Shown here piece by piece: positions 1 through 5,988 of a stretch of 6,022 bases of DNA. The notes under the pieces were generated by a model that was not told the origin of the DNA, made no database searches, and saw only the letters and a program-made list of their open reading frames with translations. Source of the stretch: an uncultured Prevotellaceae bacterium (GTDB lineage: Bacteria > Bacteroidota > Bacteroidia > Bacteroidales > Muribaculaceae); assembly GCA_905210415.1 (NCBI GenBank), contig CAJLWM010000080.1, positions 1 through 6,022 of the forward strand, read 5' to 3'. Each line of letters starts with the position of its first letter. The stretch's first letter is position 1. The translations under genes were made by a program, and so were the position numbers.

Positions 1-192
1 AGCGTCGTGCTCGTTGAATTTATGGTGGCTAATCATGGGCGTGGCGATGCCAAAGTGCTTCATGAGCACGCCGCTTGTGCGCGTGTCTTCGGCAAGCACA
101 GTGTCTACGCTCTTGAGCACGCTCAATGCGCGTGGGGCCATATCCTCAAGATTGCCCACCGGGGTTGGTACTATGTAGAGTTTTCCAGCCAT
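1..192 (-). CDS. rsmI: 16S rRNA (cytidine1402-2'-O)-methyltransferase RsmI, N-terminal part, cut by window edge
   Basis: Only the first 64 codons are present; the gene runs off the left edge. The translation begins MAGKLYIVPTPVGNLEDM, followed by a VLAEDTRTSG segment (about residues 33-42) and KHFGI. The PTPxGNL glycine-rich motif and the AEDTR motif are hallmarks of RsmI within the tetrapyrrole (corrin/porphyrin) methylase fold, where this region helps bind S-adenosylmethionine. RsmI methylates the 2'-hydroxyl of C1402 in the decoding centre of 16S rRNA, in the cytoplasm. The family is usually about 220-290 residues, so roughly a quarter is visible. The ATG at 190-192 lies 9 nt after the stop of the acidic-protein gene, which implies co-transcription from upstream of that gene. 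No Shine-Dalgarno sequence is visible, as is normal for Bacteroidota. The family call is secure; catalytic completeness cannot be judged. Confidence 0.95.
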   Translation of the reverse strand, partial: MAGKLYIVPTPVGNLEDMAPRALSVLKSVDTVLAEDTRTSGVLMKHFGIATPMISHHKFNEHDA

Positions 193-201
193 TATAAGAT
201 A

Positions 202-1005
202 TTACACTTGTTGACGTTTGTTCCAGAAATGGTTTTTGATGATAACCATAAAGTCGGCCACCTCAGGAGAGTCGTGCTCCCATTGCAGGTCGTTGTAGAA
301 ATAGTCTTCAGCCTCGTCGAAAGAGTGCATGGTTTCCACCAGATTGAGGGTCTCATTCATCACAGAGTCGCTGTTGCCAAACAGTTCGCGGCGATAGCGG
401 AAGCGGTCGTTGAGCGAGAATGCGTGACGCAAATCCTTAGTCATATTGCGTTGCAATGCCTCATCGAGGGTGATGTCCTCGTTGTCGTCTTGCGCCTCGT
501 GAGATGGGACTGAGGCAGGAGCTTCCTCTTCAGCTTTCTCTGCTACGGGCTCTTCGGCGATTTCTACAGGAGCTTGTTCTTCACTCTCCACAGGCTCTTC
601 GCTGTCCTCTGGTTCTTCTATTATTTCCACGGTGATGTCGTCGTCAGGTTCATCATCGGGTAGAGATTCAATATCGTCAGGTTGAGTGGCAGGCTCTTCG
701 TTGAGTTCAGGCTCTTCAATTATTTCTACGGTGATGTCGTCATCTGGTTCGTCGTCGGGCAGAGAGTCGATGCCTTCGGGCTGAGCAGCAGGAGCCAGCT
801 CAGCAGCAACCGTAGCATCGGTTGGCTCAACGGTATTGGCAGTGACAACGTTGAGCGAATTGGCTGCCGCGTTCACGGCAGAAGCTTTGTCGCCAATCAT
901 CGTCAGCACCATATCGGGCACGTTGTTGCCGCGTTTCAAGGCAAGTGTCACCAGTCCTTCAAGCTCATACACTTGCTGTAATAGTTTCTCAAGTGAATTG
1001 TCCAT
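202..1005 (-). CDS. uncharacterised acidic repeat protein, co-transcribed with rsmI
   Basis: A 267-residue soluble protein with three parts. Residues 1-40 are probably helical (LEKLLQQVYELEGLVTLAL). Residues 41-156 form a low-complexity Glu/Asp/Pro/Ala linker with no Lys, Arg or His at all. It contains two tandem 33-residue repeats (73-105 and 106-138) and a decayed third trace (PVEIAEEP, about 146-153). Residues 188-260 form a folded-looking C-terminal domain with RHAFSLNDRFRYRRELFGN, ETMHSFDEAEDYFYNDL and a closing VIIKNHFWNK. There is no signal peptide, membrane segment or cysteine, so it is probably cytoplasmic. From memory, the LNDRFR(F/Y)RRELF domain recurs in uncharacterised Bacteroidales proteins, but I could not verify this. 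I recognise no catalytic motif. The basic C-terminal patch and acidic linker suggest a binding or scaffold role, which is inference. The ATG at 1003-1005 opens the helical segment and has no Shine-Dalgarno site. rsmI follows 9 nt after the stop, so a link to ribosomes is possible but unproven. Confidence 0.9.
   Translation of the reverse strand: MDNSLEKLLQQVYELEGLVTLALKRGNNVPDMVLTMIGDKASAVNAAANSLNVVTANTVEPTDATVAAELAPAAQPEGIDSLPDDEPDDDITVEIIEEPELNEEPATQPDDIESLPDDEPDDDITVEIIEEPEDSEEPVESEEQAPVEIAEEPVAEKAEEEAPASVPSHEAQDDNEDITLDEALQRNMTKDLRHAFSLNDRFRYRRELFGNSDSVMNETLNLVETMHSFDEAEDYFYNDLQWEHDSPEVADFMVIIKNHFWNKRQQV
592..789 (-). repeat. two tandem 99-bp coding repeats (33 residues each) in the acidic protein
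   Basis: The N-terminal copy is 691-789 (residues 73-105) and the C-terminal copy is 592-690 (residues 106-138). They abut exactly, with a 99-bp period. The shared pattern is A-x-Q-P-x-x-I-x-S-L-P-D-D-E-P-D-D-D-I-T-V-E-I-I-E-E-P-E-x-x-E-E-P. Over the 20 residues beginning SLPDDEPDDD the copies are identical in protein, yet about 10 of the 20 codons differ, all at synonymous third positions. Acidic residues make up 14 of 33 in the first copy and 16 of 33 in the second. Confidence 0.9.
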
Positions 1006-1027
1006 ATCGGTAAAAATTTTCTACTTT

Positions 1028-1052
1028 GTGGGTATTGGTTGCACAAACCCAC
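1028..1052 (-). other. possible 5'-leader hairpin before the acidic-protein gene
   Basis: The inverted repeat GTGGGT (1028-1033) / ACCCAC (1047-1052) has a 13-nt loop. If the upstream promoter candidate is right, this stem sits at or very near the 5' end of the mRNA, about 22 nt before the start codon. It has no T-tract on the downstream (minus) side, so it does not look like a terminator. A role in mRNA stability or translation is only a guess, and a 6-bp stem can occur by chance. Confidence 0.3.
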
Positions 1053-1059
1053 GACAAAT

Positions 1060-1090
1060 CAAAGTACAAACCTATTAAAAAGGTTGCAAA
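1060..1090 (-). promoter_or_regulatory. possible Bacteroidota-type promoter for the acidic-protein/rsmI unit
   Basis: Reading the minus strand, TTTG at 1090-1087 could be the -33 element. It is followed after 12 nt by TAGGTTTG (1074-1067), an exact TAnnTTTG -7 match with too short a spacer, and after 20 nt by TACTTTG (1066-1060), which has the right spacing but is one base short of consensus. Either would give a leader of about 50 nt. The elements are individually imperfect, so the position is approximate. They explain how the unit could be expressed separately from dacB, whose stop lies 139 nt upstream of the acidic-protein start codon. Confidence 0.4.
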
Positions 1091-1144
1091 TAATCCACGG
1101 TTTAGTCGGAAAAAATGTCGTTGTAAACCAATTTTAACATTTTT

Positions 1145-2596
1145 CTAATCCTCATCGGCAGGTCGGCTTGTGCCTTCGTGCTGAGAGAAAAGGTTGAGAA
1201 GCAGAGTCTCAATGTCGTCTTTGAGTTGAGCGCGCGGGCCTTGCCAGTTGTTCACGAGGATTGCCCAAGAATATTTAGGGCAGTCGGCAGGGAAATATCC
1301 CACATAGCATTGCACGTCGCTCATGCTGCCCGACTTAGAGGCGATTTTGCCGCAAAGCGGAGAGTTCTTTATCTGCTTGCCGATGTTGCCGGTTACGCCA
1401 AGATGAGTCATGAGGTCGCATAGTCTCACACCAGTGGCGATGCTGTCGGCATTGGCTTGACGCAGCATCTGGGTAAAGAATTTAGCAGATGCTCTGCCGT
1501 TGCGTGCCAATCCGCTGCCGTCGCGCTGAAATAGAGGTCGAGTGTCGATACCCTTGCTTTCCCACAGGCGCTTCACAGCGGCGATGCCGTTGTTTGCAGT
1601 GGCTTCTTTGCCGTCGTTGCGGGCGATAGCGCGGAGGAGCGCTTCGGTGAACATGTTGTCGCTACGGTCGAGCAGCGATGTGATGATGTCGGTAAGCACA
1701 GGCGATTGGTGCTCCACGATTTTCAGTGTGTCGCAAAGGTCCTCTTCCTTGATGTTTTTGTGCTTAACGTCGATGCCGAGAGCCTGCAGGCTGCGCTCGA
1801 TGCTGTCGCAAAGCAGTTGTGCAGGGTTGGGATTGACGAAGTCGCTTGAGTAGCGGGTGTCGTTGCGACGTATGTCGCCATAAAGGATGATGTTTGGGTT
1901 AGGACCGATGTTCATCAGTCGATACATATTCTGGGTGTCGCCCACGCGAGCGTGCGAAATCACTTTGCAGTTGGTGATTGCAGGCGAGAACACAAAGTCG
2001 GTGGCTTCGTTGCCTGAGCGGTCGAAGCTGAGGTTCACCAGATTGTCGCAATAGTTTATGGCATGCACGCCAGGGCCGTAGCTATATGCGAGGTCTTCAA
2101 TCATCCAGTTGTCGCTGAATGTTTCGAAAGGATAAGCCGACTCATCGTAGCGTATGTCGCCATCGATTTTCTTGATTCCCATTTCTTGCAGTGCGTTTTG
2201 CACTTGCTCCACGATGTTGGCATTCTCAGGGAAATAGCGCGAACCGAGCGTAGGGTCGCCGAAGCCTTTCACCACCACGTTGCCGTGCAGGCGAGAGCCT
2301 TTGATTTCGCCGATAGCATACACTATGGTTGGAAATTGATAATCCTTGCCGAGCAGAGCCAGGGCAGATGCTGAAGTGACGGTTTTCATTGTTGAAGCAG
2401 TGGTGATGGCGAGGTTTTCGCTGTTTGCCGCAAGCACGTCGCCGCTTGCAAGATCCATCACACACACGCCCACCGAGGCGTTTTGCATATATTCAGCACG
2501 GGCAAAGCGGTCGACGGCCGTTTGAAAGTCGTTGGCCCATGCTGCCACGCTGCTTACCGCTGCAAGAGCGATGGCGAAGATAAGGGAATGTTTCAT
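1145..2596 (-). CDS. dacB: D-alanyl-D-alanine carboxypeptidase/endopeptidase, PBP4 (peptidase S13) family
   Basis: A 483-residue secreted penicillin-binding protein that removes the terminal D-Ala of muropeptides and/or cleaves peptide cross-links in the periplasm. Residues 1-21 are a signal peptide (hydrophobic IFAIALAAVSSVA core, probable cleavage after AWA-21). The three active-site motifs are in the S13 order and spacing: S68-T-M-K71 (acylated serine and lysine), S312-D-N314, and K421-S-G423, where KTG is commoner in the family. The long stretch between the first two motifs, including GNVVVKGFGDPTLGSRYF at about 105-122, matches the extra domains that distinguish PBP4-type enzymes. Length is normal for the family. 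The mature protein has nine cysteines (45, 183, 210, 263, 288, 393, 415, 430, 439), which is many for a periplasmic enzyme. The ATG at 2594-2596 directly starts the signal peptide, with AT-rich sequence and no Shine-Dalgarno site upstream. The gene has its own promoter and stands alone between the cyd terminator and the acidic-protein unit. Carboxypeptidase versus endopeptidase preference cannot be read from sequence. Confidence 0.94.
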   Translation of the reverse strand: MKHSLIFAIALAAVSSVAAWANDFQTAVDRFARAEYMQNASVGVCVMDLASGDVLAANSENLAITTASTMKTVTSASALALLGKDYQFPTIVYAIGEIKGSRLHGNVVVKGFGDPTLGSRYFPENANIVEQVQNALQEMGIKKIDGDIRYDESAYPFETFSDNWMIEDLAYSYGPGVHAINYCDNLVNLSFDRSGNEATDFVFSPAITNCKVISHARVGDTQNMYRLMNIGPNPNIILYGDIRRNDTRYSSDFVNPNPAQLLCDSIERSLQALGIDVKHKNIKEEDLCDTLKIVEHQSPVLTDIITSLLDRSDNMFTEALLRAIARNDGKEATANNGIAAVKRLWESKGIDTRPLFQRDGSGLARNGRASAKFFTQMLRQANADSIATGVRLCDLMTHLGVTGNIGKQIKNSPLCGKIASKSGSMSDVQCYVGYFPADCPKYSWAILVNNWQGPRAQLKDDIETLLLNLFSQHEGTSRPADED

Positions 2597-2647
2597 ATTA
2601 AATAGATGACAATTAATTATGTTTTTTATTACTTCGATTGGTGATTC

Positions 2648-2691
2648 TCTTCTGTTGGCGCTAATAAACTTTGGCTGCCACTTTCAGAAGA
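2648..2691 (-). other. possible 5'-leader hairpin of the dacB mRNA
   Basis: TCTTCTG (2648-2654) and CAGAAGA (2685-2691) form a perfect 7-bp stem, extended inside by TGGC (2656-2659) / GCCA (2677-2680) across an asymmetric internal loop. It lies just downstream of the predicted transcription start, within a leader of about 100 nt. I see no match to a riboswitch class I know and no T-tract after it. The function is unknown and chance folding is possible. Confidence 0.3.
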
Positions 2692-2701
2692 AATCATTGT
2701 G

Positions 2702-2709
2702 CAAAGATA
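2702..2709 (-). promoter_or_regulatory. -7 promoter element for dacB
   Basis: The minus strand reads TATCTTTG followed by CA, an exact match to the Bacteroidota sigma-ABfr -7 consensus TAnnTTTG. A clear -33 TTTG at the usual 19-21 nt spacing is missing; the nearest TTTG is about 10 nt upstream. Transcription would begin near 2695-2698, giving a leader of about 100 nt. The site lies between the cyd terminator and dacB, where a dacB promoter is expected. Confidence 0.6.
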
Positions 2710-2763
2710 CAAATAATCCCAAATACGTAGATGTAAAAAAATTTTTGAATCGCGCTATGGTGC

Positions 2764-2800
2764 AAAAAAAGCGGCAATGCCCGGAAAGGTTTTGCCGCTT
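2764..2800 (-). terminator. intrinsic terminator of the cyd operon
   Basis: On the minus strand, AAGCGGCAA (2800-2792) pairs perfectly with TTGCCGCTT (2777-2769) to make a 9-bp GC-rich stem with a 14-nt loop. The stem runs directly into a T-tract (2770-2764; the last two bases of the stem belong to it). It begins 30 nt after the cydB stop. The other strand lacks a T-tract after the stem, so it acts for leftward transcription only. Confidence 0.9.
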
Positions 2801-2830
2801 AACTGATATGTTGTGAATTGGGTTGAAAAA

Positions 2831-3979
2831 TCAGTATTTGTGCTGAGTTGAATTCATCTCGTCGGTTGTGATGGGCTGCTTGTCCATTTGTCGCCACACA
2901 TAGATGATGTAGGCCGCCACAAACGGGATAATCAGACTCACTACGCTCATCACTGAGAGGGTGAATTGGCTCGACGAACTGTTGGTGATGGTGAGCGAAC
3001 TCTGCATATCGAGCAACGATGGATAGTAGGATGTGCCGTTGTAGCCAGCGATGAAGAATAGCGACAGCACCACCAATACGGAGCCAAAGCCACTAAACCA
3101 AATGCCTCGCGTGAAGTGCTTTGTGAAGGCTGTGTAGAAGATTGCAAAAAGCACTGCCAGCACACCGATGAGGAATATTGCCGCTACCCACCACATGTCG
3201 ATGAGGTTGTGCAGATATTTATATTGCACCTTGATGATGCTTTCTTTGCCATCGATAATCGCCGACTGATAGCCGTCGCTAAGAAGAAGCACCACAACGA
3301 ATGCCACAAATAGAGTGGCGAATATCAGTCCGTTGATGAGCACGTTGGCACGTTGGCGCTTGACCAGAGAGTCGTCGTTGATATTGTTGATGAAATATAG
3401 CGAAGCCTGTGTGCGCGCCAAAAACAGCACTGTGACGCCCAAAAGTAGGCATTGCCACACCGTGAGCGCCTCTAATCCGCGAGTGGGGGCCCAGCGCGAA
3501 ATCACTGGTTGGGCTGCGTCGAGAATGTTGTGCTTCTCCACGGTGAATTGCCCGCCGAAGAAGAATGTGCCTACAGCCACACCGAGGAGTATGCAGCCGA
3601 AACATCCGTTGATGAGCAGGAATGTGTCGTAGGTCTTTGTGCCAAACACATTGCCCTTTTTGCTGCGAAACTCATAGGATACGGCTTGTATTACAAAGCT
3701 GAATAGGATGAGCATCCACAGCCAGTAGGCGCCGCCGAAACTGGTGGAATAGAATAGCGGAAACGATGCGAAGAATGCTCCGCCAAACACCACAAGCATG
3801 GTGAATGTGAGTTCCCATTTGCGTCCGAGCGAATTCACCATCATGCTGCGTGCATCGAGGTTGCGTTCGGTGAATAGTAGGGTCTGTCCGCCTTGCACAA
3901 ATAGCAGGAATACCAACAGCGCTCCTAATACTGAGATTAGAAACCACCAATATTGTTGAAGAAATTCGTATGTTATCAT
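2831..3979 (-). CDS. cydB: cytochrome bd quinol oxidase subunit II
   Basis: A 382-residue integral membrane protein that pairs with CydA in the cytoplasmic membrane to oxidise quinol (menaquinol in Bacteroidales) and reduce oxygen to water. It has eight or nine hydrophobic spans, from ISVLGALLVFLLF near the N-terminus to VSLIIPFVAAYIIYVW near the C-terminus. Recognisable CydB segments include NSLGRKWELTF (about 49-59), GGAFFASFPLFYSTSFGG (66-83), VSYEFRSK (100-107) and SSLTITNSSSSQFTLSVM (327-344), close to the E. coli SLTMWDATSSQLTLNVM region. Length is normal (E. coli 379). Where E. coli CydB has Trp57-Asp58, this protein has Trp55-Glu56, keeping an acidic group. The E. coli TDGFDMGVG stretch is replaced by VQGGQTLLF, which I believe is usual in Bacteroidota. 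The start ATG (3977-3979) lies 14 nt after the cydA stop, so the two are translated from one message, and a terminator follows the stop. Confidence 0.96.
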   Translation of the reverse strand: MITYEFLQQYWWFLISVLGALLVFLLFVQGGQTLLFTERNLDARSMMVNSLGRKWELTFTMLVVFGGAFFASFPLFYSTSFGGAYWLWMLILFSFVIQAVSYEFRSKKGNVFGTKTYDTFLLINGCFGCILLGVAVGTFFFGGQFTVEKHNILDAAQPVISRWAPTRGLEALTVWQCLLLGVTVLFLARTQASLYFINNINDDSLVKRQRANVLINGLIFATLFVAFVVVLLLSDGYQSAIIDGKESIIKVQYKYLHNLIDMWWVAAIFLIGVLAVLFAIFYTAFTKHFTRGIWFSGFGSVLVVLSLFFIAGYNGTSYYPSLLDMQSSLTITNSSSSQFTLSVMSVVSLIIPFVAAYIIYVWRQMDKQPITTDEMNSTQHKY

Positions 3980-3993
3980 AGCCGAGTGTTTTT

Positions 3994-5562
3994 TTACTTA
4001 TTAGGATTGATAATGTCGGTGGCTGTCTTCTTGTTGATGTAGTGAAGCATAATGCTCAACTCTGCCACAAGGAGAGCCGTGAAGAGAATGGCAAAAATCA
4101 CGAATGTGGTTTGCACCGAACCAACGGTGAGGTCGGAGATGGCAGCGCGTGCTGGCATCAGACCCTCTATCACCCAAGGTTGACGGCCCACTTCGGCGGT
4201 AATCCAGCCGGCTTGGCTGCATATCCACACCAGCGGGATAGACAGGATGGCAACGAATTGCAGCAAGCGTGAACGTTGCATGAATTGGTTGCGGAAGATG
4301 CAATACATTACCACGGCGAGCACCAGCAGCAGGAAACCGCCAAGTATCACCATCACGTGAAACGCGTAGAACACCAGCGGAATGTTTGGTATTGCCTCGT
4401 CGGCGCTGTTGAAATAGCCGTAGCCGAAATATTTGAAGTTTTCCTTGAGCGAAGCCCTTGCTTGAGCCATAGCCAAGGTGTCGCCGAGCGCCAGAGCGGC
4501 GTCGAAATCGCGAAGCGAATTGTGCGCGGCTTTGCCACGGGCGATGCGTTCGTGATAAGGCATGGTGTTGATGGTGTCGCCATTCTCATCAATGTCGATG
4601 CCGTTGATAATATCTTTCACTCCTGGCACAAATGCGTTGAAATCGCCTTTGGCGAGAATCGCCAAACCGCCAGGCAGAGAGATGTCGAAGAGATAAGGCT
4701 TTTGGTTGTTGTCGTAGCGCTTTTCGGGATTGAGAATGCCGAAAGCCACAATCGGTTGACCCGCTTCGCCCTCATAAAGGCCCTCCATAGCGGCAAGTTT
4801 CATAGGTTGCACCTTAGAAACCACCTTTGCCGAGCCGTCGCCGAATGCCATAGTGAGCAGCATGCCCACCATACCAACTATCACTCCCACTTTGATGCTT
4901 TGTGTGGCAGTGGCGATGTTGCGCTTTTTCAGCATCATCCATGCGCTCACGCCCACAACAAAGACTCCTGCCAAGGTCCAACCGCTAAACACGGTATGGA
5001 AAAATTTGTTGACGGCAACAGGCGAGAATGCCACCGCGAAGAAGTCGGTCATCACGTTGCGCATCTGCTCAGGGTCAAACTCCATGCCTACAGGATATTG
5101 CATCCACGAGTTGGCCACGAGAATCCATAGCGCTGAGATGCTTGCGCCAAGTGCTGTGAGCCACGATGAAGCAAGGTGGAAGCCTTTGCTGACCTTGTTC
5201 CAGCCGAAGAACATCACTGCGATGAATGTAGATTCCATGAAGAACGCCAGCAAGCCCTCTATGGCGAGAGGCGCGCCGAAGATGTCGCCTACAAACCAAC
5301 TGTAGTTCGACCAGTTGGTGCCGAATTCAAATTCGAGAATGATGCCAGTGGCAACACCGATGGCGAAGTTGATTCCGAAAATGGTCATCCAGAATTTTGT
5401 GATGTGTAGCCACTTCTCATCTTTTTTCTTCACATAGATGGTCTCCATAATGGCTACAATCACCGATAGTCCCAAGGTGAGAGGGACAAACATCCAGTGA
5501 TATATGGCGGTGAGGGCAAATTGTGCTCTCGACCAATCCGTTACATTGAGTAATTCATTCAT
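3994..5562 (-). CDS. cydA: cytochrome bd quinol oxidase subunit I
   Basis: The 522-residue haem-carrying subunit of the bd-type terminal oxidase (same length as E. coli CydA). The residues that bind the haems in E. coli are present: His22 (E. coli His19, haem b595) in ALTAIYHWMFVPLTLG, and His189 (His186) and Met404 (Met393), both for haem b558. The conserved acidic residues Glu102 and Glu110 (E. coli Glu99 and Glu107) occur in PLAIEGLLAFFMEST, and Glu457 in TAEVGRQPW. The quinol-binding Q-loop begins with KLAAME (Lys255 and Glu260, matching E. coli Lys252 and Glu257). About 144 residues separate Glu260 from Met404, close to E. coli, so this looks like a long-Q-loop (L-type) enzyme. Motifs GINFAIGVATG and FGTNWSNYSWFVGDIFGAP are diagnostic. 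It is the second gene of a three-gene operon. The enzyme gives high-affinity oxygen consumption and membrane potential in micro-oxic conditions. No cydDC haem/thiol exporter genes are in the window. Confidence 0.98.
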   Translation of the reverse strand: MNELLNVTDWSRAQFALTAIYHWMFVPLTLGLSVIVAIMETIYVKKKDEKWLHITKFWMTIFGINFAIGVATGIILEFEFGTNWSNYSWFVGDIFGAPLAIEGLLAFFMESTFIAVMFFGWNKVSKGFHLASSWLTALGASISALWILVANSWMQYPVGMEFDPEQMRNVMTDFFAVAFSPVAVNKFFHTVFSGWTLAGVFVVGVSAWMMLKKRNIATATQSIKVGVIVGMVGMLLTMAFGDGSAKVVSKVQPMKLAAMEGLYEGEAGQPIVAFGILNPEKRYDNNQKPYLFDISLPGGLAILAKGDFNAFVPGVKDIINGIDIDENGDTINTMPYHERIARGKAAHNSLRDFDAALALGDTLAMAQARASLKENFKYFGYGYFNSADEAIPNIPLVFYAFHVMVILGGFLLLVLAVVMYCIFRNQFMQRSRLLQFVAILSIPLVWICSQAGWITAEVGRQPWVIEGLMPARAAISDLTVGSVQTTFVIFAILFTALLVAELSIMLHYINKKTATDIINPNK

Positions 5563-5600
5563 AATTGCAGGTTAGTTTGGTTGTTTTGTCGTTTTTGGTA

Positions 5601-5855
5601 TCAATTGTTGTCGCTTGCTGTGGCATCATGGTTGTGGATGAGCGACGATCGCACGTGCTCGGCTCGTTGCTCGTCGTCGGGAAACTGCGTTTCAAGAAAA
5701 TCGGGGAAGAAAAACAATTTCAGGATGGCAAAAATGATGAAGAGTTTTATCAATATCACAGCCCATAGCGTGCGCCCGATGGTCATAGACTTAAAACCAT
5801 CTACATAAAGATGCAGTATGCGCTTAGGTAGCGACTCTTTGTTGCCAGTTTCCAT
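5601..5855 (-). CDS. DUF4492-type small membrane protein, putative cytochrome bd accessory subunit
   Basis: An 84-residue protein: a short basic N-terminus (ESLPKRILHLYVDGFKSM), one membrane span at about residues 29-51 (TLWAVILIKLFIIFAILKLF), then FFPDFL and an acidic, polar tail. The core YVDGFKSMTIGRTLWAVILI matches my memory of the DUF4492 family, found before cydA in Bacteroidota; no search was possible. It precedes cydA by 38 nt in the same operon. By position and size it could serve like CydX, CydS or CydH, small subunits that stabilise haems or block channels in other bd oxidases. That role is inference, and there is no sequence similarity to those proteins that I can see. The start chosen is the ATG at 5853-5855. 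An in-frame TTG at 5892-5894 would add 13 residues, but it overlaps the TATATTTG promoter element and would lie before the mRNA start. The lysine-arginine side before the span suggests the N-terminus faces the cytoplasm. Confidence 0.88.
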   Translation of the reverse strand: METGNKESLPKRILHLYVDGFKSMTIGRTLWAVILIKLFIIFAILKLFFFPDFLETQFPDDEQRAEHVRSSLIHNHDATASDNN

Positions 5856-5891
5856 AATGTTATTCACAGCGTTTACAGTTTGTGTAGTCTG

Positions 5892-5899
5892 CAAATATA
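5892..5899 (-). promoter_or_regulatory. -7 promoter element of the cyd operon
   Basis: The minus strand reads TATATTTG followed by CA, an exact TAnnTTTG match. No clean -33 TTTG exists at 19-21 nt; a TTTTTTG run ends about 11 nt upstream. The predicted transcription start is about 5885-5888, giving a leader of about 30 nt before the ATG at 5855. No FNR-like TTGATnnnnATCAA dyad is seen, so the oxygen response, if any, is not explained by a recognised site. Confidence 0.6.
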
Positions 5900-5922
5900 C
5901 GATGATTTGACAAAAAATAACT

Positions 5923-5963
5923 ATTAAGGGCGAAAAAACTCGAAATTTTTTTTCGCCCTTAAT
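5923..5963. repeat. perfect 16-bp inverted repeat upstream of the cyd promoter
   Basis: The arms are ATTAAGGGCGAAAAAA (5923-5938) and its exact complement at 5948-5963, with a 9-nt loop (5939-5947). The GC part (GGGCG/CGCCC) lies in the outer half of the stem, while the A/T tracts lie inside next to the loop, the reverse of a usual intrinsic terminator. On the minus strand the stem is followed by AGTTATTTTTTG, a loose T-rich tail, so it could still end transcription entering from the right. Alternatively it could be an operator, since its near edge is only about 24 bp from the -7 element. The sequence alone does not decide between these. Confidence 0.75.
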
Positions 5964-5988
5964 GGATTGTAGAGTCCAACAGCAAGTG

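Noticed and set aside
7..513. Open frame of 168 codons on the plus strand
   Set aside because: It overlaps antisense both rsmI, which has clear family motifs, and the acidic-protein gene. The translation resembles no known protein and there is no promoter for it.
1099..1129. Inverted repeat GGTTTA/TAAACC after dacB as a possible terminator
   Set aside because: The stem is only 6 bp with a 19-nt loop, is AT-rich and has no T-tract following on the minus strand. I cannot support a dacB terminator, so read-through into the acidic-protein unit remains possible.
2619..2816. 65-codon plus-strand frame in the dacB-cydB gap
   Set aside because: It crosses the cyd terminator hairpin and the dacB promoter element on the opposite strand, has no promoter of its own and shows no protein-like composition.
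4276..5130. Long open frame (284 codons) on the plus strand opposite cydA
   Set aside because: It lies entirely within the well-supported cydA gene, and its translation is rich in His, Arg and Glu with no domain I recognise. This is what the complement of a membrane-protein gene gives.
5856..5922. FNR/CRP-type operator for oxygen control of cyd
   Set aside because: The region was read for TTGATnnnnATCAA-like dyads and none was found. The GTCAAATCATCG stretch is not symmetric.
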